64,000 nucleotides of DNA, from positions 675,405 through 739,404 of the forward strand of contig CAVQWR010000001.1 in the NCBI GenBank assembly GCA_963717695.1, written 5' to 3'. The notes beneath the pieces are model-generated. The model made no database searches and was not told the DNA's origin. It saw only the letters and a list, made by a program, of their open reading frames with translations. Positions 48,027 to 56,875 of this stretch are shown one piece after another. The translations under genes were made by a program, and so were the position numbers. Every line of letters starts with the position of its first letter. Within the stretch, counting starts at the first letter, position 1. This DNA is from CAIWHR01 sp963717695. Its GTDB lineage: Bacteria > Pseudomonadota > Gammaproteobacteria > Burkholderiales > Casimicrobiaceae.

Positions 48027-48497
48027 TCACGAGCGAAGCGTCGCGACCAGCCGCTGCGGATGCAGCAGCATGCCCAGCGCGTCCAGGATGCCCGGCGCCA
48101 CGATGTCGGCGCACAGGATCGCCTGCCCCGCGCCCCCTTCGGCCTGGACCGTGGCGATGCCGAGCGCCGCCGCGGCCAGCATCATCCGGTCATTGCGGCC
48201 GTTGCCGATGGCGACCACGCCTTCGGGCCCGAGCCGGGTGACGAACGCGAGCTTGGCTTCAGCCTGGCTTTCCGCCGGGATCGAGGACACTTCCAGCGCG
48301 AGTCCTGCCACCTCGCGCGACACGGTGCCGAACGTGTCGGCGGTGATCACATGAATGCTCAGGTCGGCGCCGAGGCGTGTCAGGGCGTCGCCCACGCCCG
48401 GAAGCAGCAGGCCGTCGACCGCCAGCGTGCCGTTGTAGTCACAGACGAGGTCCGTGAGGCGCAGTGCGCGAAAGCCGGGAATGTCGATTGCGAGCAT
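48027..48497 (-). CDS. HAD superfamily hydrolase (soluble P-type ATPase-like), altered motif I
   Basis: 156 residues from ATG 48497. Motif I reads LVCDYNGTLAVDGLLLPG, with DYNGT in place of DxDGT, a variation seen in COG4087-like proteins. VVAIGNGRNDRMMLAAAALG is motif III/IV with GNGxND. Substrate unknown. Longer in-frame starts overlap the sulfotransferase promoter region. Confidence 0.8.
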   Translation of the reverse strand: MLAIDIPGFRALRLTDLVCDYNGTLAVDGLLLPGVGDALTRLGADLSIHVITADTFGTVSREVAGLALEVSSIPAESQAEAKLAFVTRLGPEGVVAIGNGRNDRMMLAAAALGIATVQAEGGAGQAILCADIVAPGILDALGMLLHPQRLVATLRS

Positions 48498-48622
48498 GAT
48501 GCCTCCGTGCGGCGCCTGGCGCCCCAATTCTTCCGCAGGATCCGCGTCCGGTCCATTGTCCGGGCGGCCGGTCGGCGCGAACGCGTGAAGGCGCGCCGAC
48601 GCGGGTAGGTAAAATAGCTTCT

Positions 48623-49414
48623 TTGACCGCTCGCCTTCGGAAGGATCGCAAAATCGCACCGGATTCCGCCGCACCCAAGGTCGGCTTCGTCGTCGCCGGC
48701 ACCCAGAAAGGCGGAACGACGGCGCTCGCGACGTTCCTGCTCGAGCACCCCGAAATCGCGCTCTCGACGGCGAAGGAGCCGCACTTCTTCGACACCGAGG
48801 AGAATTTCGCGGGAGCGGCCGTCGATTACGCGCCCTATCATGCGATGTATGCGCCGCGGCCGGGGCAGCATCTGCTGGGCGACCGCACGCCGATCTACAT
48901 GTACTGGAAGCCCGTGCCATCGCGGATCGCCGCCTACAATCCGGCGATGAAATGGATCATGCTGCTGCGCAACCCGGTGACGCGCGCCTATTCGCAATGG
49001 AACATGGAAGTGAAGCAGGGCCGCGAGACGCTGCCCTTCGAGCTCGCCGTTCGCACCGAGGACGAGCGCTGCCGCGCGACGCTTCCCTTGCAGCACAGGC
49101 GCTGGTCATACGTCGACCGCGGCCGCTACAGCGTGCAGCTCGCGCGCATCGCGCAGCACTTTCCCGCCGCGCAGATGCTCGTGCTGAAGAGCGAGCACCT
49201 GCACGACGATCCGCCCGCGGCGCTTGCGCGGATCGCGCAGTTTCTCGGTGTCGGGCCGTTCCCCCGCACCGCGCGGCGCGAGGTGTTCGCGCTTCCCTAC
49301 GATGCGCCGATGCCATCTTCCGCGCGCAAGTATCTCTGCGAAACGCTGGCGCCCGACGTCCGCGAGCTCGAACGCAAGCTTGGCTGGGATTGCAGCGACT
49401 GGCTGCAGCACTAG
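48623..49414 (+). CDS. Sulfotransferase-domain protein (PAPS-dependent)
   Basis: 263 residues. The 5'-phosphosulfate loop VVAGTQKGGTTALATFLLEH is near residue 22, and the 3'-phosphate-binding RNPVTRAYSQW at about 116. Family of PAPS:sugar/lipid sulfotransferases; the acceptor is unknown. The start is TTG 48623 with no clear ribosome site; the preceding TAAAAT may be a -10, giving a near-leaderless mRNA. It is convergent with tupA. Confidence 0.85.
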   Translation: MTARLRKDRKIAPDSAAPKVGFVVAGTQKGGTTALATFLLEHPEIALSTAKEPHFFDTEENFAGAAVDYAPYHAMYAPRPGQHLLGDRTPIYMYWKPVPSRIAAYNPAMKWIMLLRNPVTRAYSQWNMEVKQGRETLPFELAVRTEDERCRATLPLQHRRWSYVDRGRYSVQLARIAQHFPAAQMLVLKSEHLHDDPPAALARIAQFLGVGPFPRTARREVFALPYDAPMPSSARKYLCETLAPDVRELERKLGWDCSDWLQH

Positions 49415-49433
49415 CTCGGCGCCGCCGGCCGCC

Positions 49434-50270
49434 TCACGCGCCCGGTTGTCCCGCGTTCGGAAAGAACAGCTGCTCGCCGTCGATCTTGTATCCGGCGATC
49501 GCCTTCTGCCCTTCGGGCGAGACGACCCAGTCGACGAACGTCTGGCCGAGATCCTTCTTCACGCTGGGATGCTTCGCCGGATTCACCAGCATCACGCCGT
49601 ACTGGTTGTAGAGCCGCTTGTCGCCCTCGACGAGGATCGTGAGATCACCGCGATTCTTGAAGGCGAGCCACGTCCCCCGATCCGCCAGCACGTAGGCATT
49701 CATCGACGATGCCGTGTTGAGCGCGGGCCCCATGCCCTGCCCGGTGTCGCGATACCACGGACCCTTGGCCTTGTCGAGATCGATGCCGCTCGCCTTCCAC
49801 AGCGCGAGCTCGGCGATGTGCGTGCCACTGCGGTCGCCGCGCGACACGAACGGTGCCTGCGCCGCCTGGATCTTCTTCAGCGCGTCGATGATGTCCTTGC
49901 TGCCCCCAACCTTGGCGGGATCGCTTTTCGGGCCGATCAGCACGAAGTCGTTGTACATCACCGGGAATCGCTTGACGCCCTCGCCTTCCGCGAGGAACTT
50001 CTCCTCGGCCGACTTGGCGTGGACGAACACGACGTCGGCGTCGCCGCGGCGCGCCATGTCGAGCGCCTGCCCCGTGCCGAGGGCGACGACGCGCACCTGG
50101 ATGCCGGTCTGCTTCTCGAAGATCGGGAGCAGGTAGCCGAAGAGTCCCGACTGCTCGGTCGATGTGGTCGATGCAACGACGATGAAACGATCCTGTGCGT
50201 ACGCGAAGGGCATCATCCCCGTCGCGAGCAGCGTGAGCAGCGCGAGGACGAACCTGCGGGTCACTACCAT
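49434..50270 (-). CDS. tupA: Tungstate ABC transporter substrate-binding protein
   Basis: 278 residues. Signal peptide at 1-25 (FAYA cleavage). The mature N-terminus FIVVASTTSTEQSGLFGYLL carries the TTS oxyanion motif of TupA/WtpA-like receptors, and SRGDRSGTHIAELALW is the second ligand-binding segment. It binds tungstate (possibly molybdate) in the periplasm. It overlaps tupC by 7 bp as the last gene of tupB-tupC-tupA. Confidence 0.92.
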   Translation of the reverse strand: MVVTRRFVLALLTLLATGMMPFAYAQDRFIVVASTTSTEQSGLFGYLLPIFEKQTGIQVRVVALGTGQALDMARRGDADVVFVHAKSAEEKFLAEGEGVKRFPVMYNDFVLIGPKSDPAKVGGSKDIIDALKKIQAAQAPFVSRGDRSGTHIAELALWKASGIDLDKAKGPWYRDTGQGMGPALNTASSMNAYVLADRGTWLAFKNRGDLTILVEGDKRLYNQYGVMLVNPAKHPSVKKDLGQTFVDWVVSPEGQKAIAGYKIDGEQLFFPNAGQPGA

Positions 50271-51008
50271 GGCAACTCTCCTTCAAGGAATTTGGCGGCC
50301 TCGGGGGAGTCCGGGCGCTTCAGGAAACGATCAGCCGGGGCGCGCTCGGCGAGCCGGCCTTCGTGGATGAACATGATCTCGTCGCCCATGCGGTGCGCCT
50401 GCCCGAGGTTGTGCGTGACCATCACGATCTTGGTGCCGGCGGCATGCAGGACACCGATGATCCGCTCGATTTCGTGCGTCGCGCCGGGATCGAGATTCGC
50501 GGTGGGCTCGTCGAGGAAGAGGATCTCCGGATGCAGCGCCCAGATGCGGGCGAGCGCGAGACGCTGCTGCTCGCCGCCGGACAGCACGCGGGCGGCGCGA
50601 TCCGCGTACGCCTCGAGGCCGACGGTGTGAAGCGCCTCCATCGCGCGCTGCTGGCGCTGCGCGCGCCGGCACGCCCGCGAGGCGCAATGCATAGCTCACG
50701 TTGCCGAGCGCCGAGCGCCGCAGCATGATGGGCCGCTGGAACACCATCGCCTGCCGGCGCGGGGCGCCCGCGATTTCCGCGGAATTCCAGCGCACCGCGC
50801 CCGCGGTCGGCAGCAGCAGGCCGTGACACAGCCGAAGCAGCACGCTCTTCCCGGCGCCGTTCGGGCCGAGAATGACAGTGCGCGGCCCGGCGTCGATCGT
50901 CGTCGTGATGCCGCGGATGATCGAGCGCGCTCCGACCGCGAAGCCGACGTTCTCGAGGCGGAGCGGCAGCAGGCTGACGGAGGCACGCATGGGGGCGGTC
51001 GCGCTCAT
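50264..51008 (-). CDS. tupC: Tungstate ABC transporter ATP-binding protein, frameshifted
   Basis: The first frame (ATG 51008) has Walker A LGPNGAGKSVLLRLCHG. The rest (LSGGEQQRLALARIWALHP, Walker B ILFLDEPTANLD, H-loop MVTHNLG) lies one frame over. One extra base in the GCGCGCG near 50659-50666 explains the break; without it the join reads GVPARQRQQRAMEALHTVG. Length 745 is 744+1, fitting a single consensus error. ATG overlaps the tupB stop by 4 bp. Confidence 0.87.
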
Positions 51009-51709
51009 CCGTAGCGGCGCTGCGCCGTTTCCTTGACGAGGAAGGCGCCCGCATTGAGCGCGAGCACGATCGTCAGCAGGATGAAGCCGAGGCCAAGCGC
51101 CAGCGGCAGGTCGCCCTTGCTCGTCTCGAGCGCAATGGACGTCGTCATCACGCGGGTGACGCCATCGATGTTCCCGCCGACGATCATCACCGCGCCGACT
51201 TCCGACGCCGCGCGCCCGAAGCCGGCCAGAACGATGATGACCAGCGAAAAGCGCAGGTCCCACAGCAGCGTCGCCGCGGCGCCAACGCCGCGTTCCCCAA
51301 GCGAATGCAGCTGCTCGCGGTACTCGTGCCACGTGTCGGCGACGACCTGCAGCGCGAGCGCGGCGATCATCGGCGTGATCAGGATCGCCTGCGCGATCAC
51401 CATCGCCGTCGGCGTGAACAGGATGCCCCACGAACCGAGCGGACCGGCGCGCGACAGCAGCAGGTAGACGATCAGCCCCACGACCACCGACGGCAGCCCG
51501 AGCAGACCGTTGAGGACGACGATCACCGCGCGCCGTCCGGGAAACTGCGTCACCGCAATGGCCGCCCCCAAAGGCAGCGCGATGACGCAGCCGATCACGA
51601 CCGCGGTGAGGCTGATGCGCAGGCTGAGGGAGACGATTTCGACGAGCTTGGGATCCGCCGCGACCACGAGGCCGACGGCATGCACAGCCGCGTCGGAAAC
51701 GCTGTTCAT
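51005..51709 (-). CDS. tupB: Tungstate ABC transporter permease
   Basis: 234 residues with six hydrophobic helices. The EAA-loop equivalent ASEVGAVMIVGGNIDG couples to the ATPase. It starts the tupBCA operon and is divergent from the ModE/PBP-type regulator across a 130-bp region with inverted repeats. Confidence 0.93.
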   Translation of the reverse strand: MNSVSDAAVHAVGLVVAADPKLVEIVSLSLRISLTAVVIGCVIALPLGAAIAVTQFPGRRAVIVVLNGLLGLPSVVVGLIVYLLLSRAGPLGSWGILFTPTAMVIAQAILITPMIAALALQVVADTWHEYREQLHSLGERGVGAAATLLWDLRFSLVIIVLAGFGRAASEVGAVMIVGGNIDGVTRVMTTSIALETSKGDLPLALGLGFILLTIVLALNAGAFLVKETAQRRYG

Positions 51710-51743
51710 GCGCCGGATCGCCGCGCGCGCGACGGGTGTGGGG

Positions 51744-51839
51744 TATTATGCAATTTCATGCCACTTATGATCGGCCTTGCCGCTCTCGCGCCATCATAGC
51801 GGATCGGTCCCTCCGAACCTATATGCACAGGATTGCATA
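51744..51839. promoter_or_regulatory. Divergent tup/regulator control region with TATGCA inverted repeats
   Basis: TATGCA-6bp-TGCATA at 51822-51839 overlaps the start of the regulator gene. A partial copy (TTATGCAATTTCATGCC) lies at 51746-51762 with TATTAT at 51744. The symmetric half-site fits a dimeric ModE-type operator acting on both directions; the actual protein is inferred. Confidence 0.55.
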
Positions 51840-52916
51840 ATGCGCCTCCGCCCGGTCCTCACGTGGAAAGTCGACGACAAGGCAGGGGACGCGCTCGACG
51901 AGCGCGTCCTGCCGCTGCTCGAGGCGATTGCGGGCACGCCCACGCTCACGGCAGCCGTCGCACGCTGCGGGATGTCCTATCGAGCGGCCTGGGGCCTGCT
52001 CCGCGACTGCGAGCGAATGTTCGGCGTTCCGCTGGTCCGTCTCGAGCGCGGACGGGGCGCGACGCTCACGCCGGCCGGATTGCACCTCCGCGCCGCCGAT
52101 GCCGATGCGTCACGGCGGGTTGCGCGGCTGCTGCCTTCGCTCGACGTCGAGATCGGGCGTCCGCCGCACGACGCAAAGGGCAATGCGCATCTGCGGCTTC
52201 GCATCGCCGCAAGCCACGACATCGCGCTGGCCGCGCTCGCGGAGGCGCTGCCGGCGCAGGGCGGTCTCGCGCTGGATCTCTCGTTCATGGGGAGCCTGCC
52301 CGCGCTCGAGGAATTCGACGCGGCGCGCGCGGACGTGGCGGGATTCCACGTGCCCATCGCCGGATGCGCATCGCTCGCTCATGCGCCGTTCCGCAAATGG
52401 CTGCGCGCGCGGCGCGACCGACTCGTCCGCTTCGTCGATCGCGACCAGGGGCTGATCCTCCCGCGCGGCAATCCGGTTCAGGTGAAGCATTTCCGCGACG
52501 TCGCCGCCAGGGGGCTGCGCTTCGTCAATCGCCAGCGCGGCTCCGGCACGCGGCTGCTGATCGATCAGATCATGCGCGACGGAAGCATCGCCGCGGTGTC
52601 GATCAACGGTTACCGGACCGAGGAGTTCACCCATGCGGCGGTGGCGGCGACCGTGGCCTCCGGCGGCGCCGATGTGGGTTTCGGGTTGCGCGCGGCCGCG
52701 GCGGAGTATCGGCTGGCGTTCATCCCCCTCGTTCGTGAACGCTACTTCCTCGCGATACGAGCGAGCATGGCGCATTCGCAGCCCATCGCGCGACTCGTCG
52801 ATGCCCTGCAAGGCCCCGTCTTCGGTCGAATCACGCGCGGTCTCGAAGGCTATCAGGCGAGCGCCGCCGGCATGATTGCGCCGCTCGCCGCGATGCGCGC
52901 GACGGCGGCACCGTAA
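51840..52916 (+). CDS. ModE/LysR-type HTH regulator with PBP-like ligand domain (TupR-like)
   Basis: 358 residues. An N-terminal ModE-like winged helix (VLPLLEAIAGTPTLTAAVAR, then MSYRAAWGLLRDCER) is joined to a periplasmic-binding-protein-like domain (PF12727 type) with GSGTRLLIDQIM and NGYRTEEFTHAAVAATVASG. Such one-component proteins sense molybdate or tungstate in the cytoplasm and repress uptake genes. It is divergent from tupBCA. ATG 51840 was chosen over 51777, which overlaps the promoter. Confidence 0.9.
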   Translation: MRLRPVLTWKVDDKAGDALDERVLPLLEAIAGTPTLTAAVARCGMSYRAAWGLLRDCERMFGVPLVRLERGRGATLTPAGLHLRAADADASRRVARLLPSLDVEIGRPPHDAKGNAHLRLRIAASHDIALAALAEALPAQGGLALDLSFMGSLPALEEFDAARADVAGFHVPIAGCASLAHAPFRKWLRARRDRLVRFVDRDQGLILPRGNPVQVKHFRDVAARGLRFVNRQRGSGTRLLIDQIMRDGSIAAVSINGYRTEEFTHAAVAATVASGGADVGFGLRAAAAEYRLAFIPLVRERYFLAIRASMAHSQPIARLVDALQGPVFGRITRGLEGYQASAAGMIAPLAAMRATAAP

Positions 52917-52952
52917 AGTCGAAGCCGGACACCGTCGTCAACGAGGATTCCC

Positions 52953-53168
52953 ATGAAGATCAGCGCACGCAACAGCATTCCCGGCACCATCACGAAGATG
53001 AAGCTCGGCCCCGTCAGCGCCGAGGTCACGATCAATGTCGCGAACGGCATCGACATCGTTTCGGTGATCAGCACGGCCTCCGCCGAGGAGCTGAAGCTCA
53101 AGGTGGGTGCGAAGGCATTCGCCGTCGTCAAGGCGAGCAGCGTGATGGTGGGCATCGAGCACGCCTGA
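52953..53168 (+). CDS. Molbindin (Mop/TOBE domain) protein
   Basis: 71-residue single TOBE domain (ARNSIPGTITKMKLGPVSAE, then VVKASSVMVGIEHA), the size of Mop-type molybdate/tungstate storage proteins that assemble into hexamers. It sits 36 bp after the regulator gene on the same strand and completes the oxyanion module. Confidence 0.93.
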   Translation: MKISARNSIPGTITKMKLGPVSAEVTINVANGIDIVSVISTASAEELKLKVGAKAFAVVKASSVMVGIEHA

Positions 53169-53720
53169 TGGCAGACGGCGCCCGAGGCCCCGCCCGGGGT
53201 TGAAGCACGCGAGTGGCGCGTGCAATCGCGTCGTTGAAGATCGACACACCGAACGCCGACGCGATACGCGTCCGCACCTCGCTCGGCGCGCCTTCAAACC
53301 GCGAAAGGACGGGAAGGCACCCGACTCGGCGTATCGGGCGCCCGGGGTTCGCGTGAATCCGCCGAGCCTGGTCAGGGCCCGGCCGGACAGTGGAGGAGTC
53401 TTGTCCGACCGGGGCCGGCCCCCACGGCGAGGACCGTCGGTGCGCGTCCCATCACTCCGCGATACGAACGCCCCCGATGCTAGCTTCCACGGCGGGGCCC
53501 TTCGCGTCTGTTCGGTACCGCACAAATAACGCTCATCTCGAAATATGAATTCCCCGGCGCCACAAGGGGAATCGGACGTGCTGTAATTTCCATTTCTGCG
53601 CGAATCCCTACAGGAAATGCACTGTACGGAAGCGTACACAATGCGCGGACACCGGAATAATATTGGCGTTCGCATTGATTATCCCGCGGCGAGAACCCCG
53701 CCACTCGGCGTAGGTCGCCC
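53169..53720. other. Non-coding region upstream of the Crp/Fnr gene, with inverted repeat
   Basis: No supported gene. The second half (53530-53700) is AT-rich and carries TGTAC-6bp-GTACA (53623-53638) and an AATAAT -10-like element at about 53653. This is a plausible operator and promoter for the downstream regulator. Confidence 0.45.
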
Positions 53721-54458
53721 GTGAACAAGATGTCCAGTCGACACTTCACCAGGAACCCGCGCAGCAATCGCCTGCTGGCCGCCCTGGAAGAGCCCGATTT
53801 CGCGCGCATCGCGCGACACCTCGAATTTGCGCCGGTGGCGCTGGGCGAAGTCCTCTACGAGTCGGGCGGCCGCATGGAGCACGCCTATTTTCCGACCACC
53901 TCCATCGTCTCGCTGCTGTACGTGATGTCGGACGGCGCGTCGGCCGAGATTGCGGTGGTAGGCAACGACGGGATCGTCGGGGTCTCGATGCTGATGGGCG
54001 GCGAAACGACGCCGAGCCGCGCGGTCGTGCAGAGCGCGGGCGACGGCTATCGGCTCAATGGCAAAGTGCTGATGGAGGAATTCGGCCGGTACGGCCCGAC
54101 CGCGCATCTGCTGCTGCGCTACACGCAGGCGCTGATCACGCAGATGGCGCAGACCGCGGTGTGCAACCGGCATCACACCGTCGACCAGCAGCTTTGCCGC
54201 TGGCTCCTGCTGAGCCTCGACCGGCTTCCGTCGATGGAACTCCGCATGACGCAGGAACTCATCTCGAACATGCTCGGCGTGCGCCGCGAGGGGGTCACCG
54301 AGGCCGCCGGCAAGCTGCAGGCGGCAGGCCTGATCGACTACAGCCGCGGGCGCATCAAGGTGATCGACCGGCAGGGCCTCGAGGCACGGGTCTGCGAGTG
54401 CTATCGGGTCGTGCGGCGGGAGACGGAGCGCCTGTTGCCGATCCCCGGCCCGGCTTGA
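53721..54458 (+). CDS. Crp/Fnr family transcriptional regulator
   Basis: 245 residues from GTG 53721 (ATG 53730 also possible). N-terminal cyclic-nucleotide-like sensor (LGEVLYESGGRMEHAYFPTT, VVGNDGIVGVSMLMGG) and a C-terminal helix-turn-helix (MTQELISNMLGVRREGVTEA). No Fe-S cysteine cluster, so not a true FNR. This 'YFPTT...SLLY' subgroup is common in betaproteobacteria and its signal is unknown. Its 3' part (from 54008) begins the inverted repeat. Confidence 0.9.
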   Translation: MNKMSSRHFTRNPRSNRLLAALEEPDFARIARHLEFAPVALGEVLYESGGRMEHAYFPTTSIVSLLYVMSDGASAEIAVVGNDGIVGVSMLMGGETTPSRAVVQSAGDGYRLNGKVLMEEFGRYGPTAHLLLRYTQALITQMAQTAVCNRHHTVDQQLCRWLLLSLDRLPSMELRMTQELISNMLGVRREGVTEAAGKLQAAGLIDYSRGRIKVIDRQGLEARVCECYRVVRRETERLLPIPGPA

Positions 54459-54655
54459 GCCGCGCGCCCTGGTAAACCACCGCCCCGTCGCGCGGCGCCG
54501 TCTGGCGTCGTCCTGCTGCTGATCGCCTGCCACCGCGGCGACACCACCATCGTCGATCGGGCGGGACTGCGTGCGACATCGTGCGCCTGCCATCGCAAGG
54601 ATCGCTAAGCGTATTCCGACATGCTGGGCTAGCGGCGCGCAAGAGCGGTACGCCG

Positions 54656-55499
54656 TCACAACTGCCGGGCGGGCGCCTCCGCCGGGAAGCGCATTGCATC
54701 CCCGCCGACGAAATCCAGGTGGGCGGCGCCGGTCTCGACGATTTCGGTCAGAGAGGCGCGATCGAGGAGCTTCACCGCCCGCCCGCACGAATGGACGAGC
54801 CCCGGCGCGCTGGAACCGCGAGAAGAGCCGGCTCGTGGTCTCGAGCTTCAATCCGAGGTAGCTGCCGATCTCGGCGCGCGTCATCCGCAGCACGAATTCG
54901 TGCGACGAGTATCCGCGCGCGCCATACCGCTGCGCGAGGTCGAGCAGGAACACCGCAAGCCGCTGCTCGGCGCGCATCGTCCCCAGCATCGTCATCATCG
55001 AGCGCGTCCGCGCATTCTCGCGCGCAAGGAGCTTCACGAAGTTGCGGCGGAACTGGTCGCTGACCCGCGCGATGTCGTCGAGCTGATCGAATGGCAGCGG
55101 GCAGACGTCCATGTCCTCCAGCGCCGTCGCCTCGCACTCGTGCGCGTCGGTGGCGATGCCGTCGATGCCGACGATCTCGCCGGCGATGTGATAGCCGACG
55201 ATCTGGTCCTGCCCGTCGCGCGAAAGGATCACGCTCTTGCAGGTCCCGGTGCGGAGCGCGTAGAGCGCGTGGAAGCGGCCGCCGAGCTGATAGAGCGCGT
55301 GGCCGCGCTTCAACCTCGTGCGCGCTGCGAGCATTCGCTCGAGATAGGGCGCCAGGCTCGGCTCGACGCCGAGGGAAAGCGAGAATGTCGAGGGCGACCA
55401 GGCAGAAAACGCGGCGACCGCGCGGCGCGCGTTGGATGCAGGATTCCCGGGGACATTCGCCGCACCATTTCCGGACCGCGGAGACGGTCCCCACGACAT
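54656..55499 (-). CDS. Fnr/Crp family regulator, frameshifted near the C-terminus
   Basis: FNR-like regulator. Sensor domain LYALRTGTCKSVILSRDGQD and AGEIVGIDGIATDAHECEAT; dimer helix ARENARTRSMMTMLGTMRAE; HTH MTRAEIGSYLGLKLETTSRL. The expected N-terminal Fe-S cysteines are not visible, so either the start region has errors or it belongs to a cluster-free subgroup. An extra C in 54800-54803 shifts the frame; without it the protein ends LVHSCGRAVKLLDRASLTEI... at a stop at 54656-54658. The copy at about 63200 has the frame-restoring length. Start uncertain. Confidence 0.8.
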
Positions 55500-56176
55500 C
55501 GGCCTTCACGGCGCGCCTTTCGCGTCTGCGGCCACCCGCGCACTCCGGGTCCCGCCCGTCCGTTGCGACGGGCCGGACCCGGACCGCCTGGATTGCCAGG
55601 AACATCCAAGGTGGGATTGGTCCCGATCCCACGCTCTGTGCGCACAGCCCTGTCGACGCCTGCCCCGGCGAATGCGGCTGCATCCGGGCAGCACCGACCC
55701 GTCGCTTCGATCGACCCTGTTCTCGATTGGGCGCACTCATATTGTGCCGACGCATAGGGGCAATCTGTGCGTTACCGAACATTTGCGGTGGTCTTTTGCC
55801 GGATCGCGAGGACTGGCGTGCCCATGGTTCGCGTCGGGTTTCCTGCGTGCGTTGCAGCGGGCTTCGGTCGTCACGAGTCATCGCGGGAAAGGCAGCGCAG
55901 CGCGCCGATGGCGTGCAGGCGCGCCGGCGTCCGGTGCCGCCGGTTAAATCGGAATTCTCGTTTTAACCGGCGACGGCATGGGCCAGGGTCTCACGCCGCG
56001 CCGGGCCTCCGGCAGGTGTTCCGGCAAGGATCCGACCGGCGCTCCGCGCTGCAAAGACCGGCGGCGCCGGGTCAAAATGCAGCATGTGATTTAACCGGCG
56101 CCGGCGCTCCTTTCCCCTTGACGCGGCCGCGTGGCCGTCTATAATCCGTGTACCGCATATCCATACGGTATCCCGC
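55500..56176. other. Non-coding region upstream of lexA with TTTAACCGG repeats
   Basis: About 680 bp with no supported gene. Three copies of TTTAACCGG are present: inverted pair CCGGTTAAA (55940-55948) and TTTAACCGG (55962-55970), plus 56090-56098. The lexA promoter is at its right end. Confidence 0.5.
56118..56170 (+). promoter_or_regulatory. lexA promoter and palindromic operator
   Basis: -35 TTGACG (56118-56123), 16-bp spacer, -10 TATAAT (56140-56145). A near-palindrome TACCGCATATCCATACGGTA (56151-56170) overlaps the predicted transcription start. The position suits autorepression by LexA. The sequence is unlike the E. coli SOS box, as is usual for atypical LexA lineages. The palindrome is also intact in the right arm. 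Confidence 0.75.
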
Positions 56177-56875
56177 ATGTCGCCCCGCTTGCCGCCCCGC
56201 TCCCGCCGACCCTTCGCCCACCTGCAACGGGTCCCGGCCGATCTTCCCGAAGCGCCGCCGCGCCTCACGGCCCGGCAGCAGCAGATCCTCGACTGGATCC
56301 GCGGCCACATCGAAGCCACCGGCATGCCGCCCACGCGGGCGGAAATCGCCACGGGACTCGGCTTCTCCACGGCGAGCTCGGCGGAAGATCATCTGCAGGC
56401 GCTCGCGAAAAAAGGCGCGCTGGAACTGACGCCGGGTGCGGCGCGCGGACTGCGGCTCAAGGACATTCCCGGCATGCCGGTGCAGGGCTCGCTGCCTCTC
56501 GTCGGGCGCGTGGCGGCGGGCAGCCCCATGCTCGCCGTCGAGAACGTCGAGGCCCATTACCGCGTCGACCCCGGCCTCTTCACGCCGCGCGCCGACTATC
56601 TGCTGCGCGTGCGCGGCCAGTCGATGCGCGACGCCGGCATCGCCGACGGCGACCTCCTCGCCGTGCACCGGACGAGCGACGCGCGCTCGGGCCAGGTCGT
56701 CGTCGCGCGGCTCGGCGACGAAGTCACCGTCAAGCGCCTGAAGCGGCGCGGCCGCGAGATCTCGCTCGTCGCCGAGAATCCCGACTTCGCGCCGATCGAG
56801 GTCGATCCCAGGCAAACGGCATTCGCCATCGAAGGCGTCGCGGTCGGGCTGATCCGCGGCGGAAAGGGCTGGTGA
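56177..56875 (+). CDS. lexA: LexA family SOS repressor (atypical)
   Basis: 232 residues. A winged-helix N-domain (LTARQQQILDWIRGHIEATG, PPTRAEIATGLGFSTASSAE) and a self-cleaving S24 domain: Ala114-Gly115 cleavage site in VAAGSP, catalytic Ser149 (GQSMRD) and Lys186. RecA-stimulated autocleavage is expected. A longer than usual N-terminal Arg/Pro-rich leader (about 30 residues) is odd. No clear ribosome site; the leader is only about 25 nt. Translationally coupled (TGATG) to the HhH/TfoX-C gene. Confidence 0.92.
   Translation: MSPRLPPRSRRPFAHLQRVPADLPEAPPRLTARQQQILDWIRGHIEATGMPPTRAEIATGLGFSTASSAEDHLQALAKKGALELTPGAARGLRLKDIPGMPVQGSLPLVGRVAAGSPMLAVENVEAHYRVDPGLFTPRADYLLRVRGQSMRDAGIADGDLLAVHRTSDARSGQVVVARLGDEVTVKRLKRRGREISLVAENPDFAPIEVDPRQTAFAIEGVAVGLIRGGKGW

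Noticed and set aside
53200..53529. 109-residue frame upstream of the Crp-type gene
   Set aside because: Arg/Pro-rich, no ribosome site, no family; typical chance frame.
55432..56144. Open frames between the Fnr-like gene and lexA
   Set aside because: Arg/Ala-rich and not conserved between the two arms.
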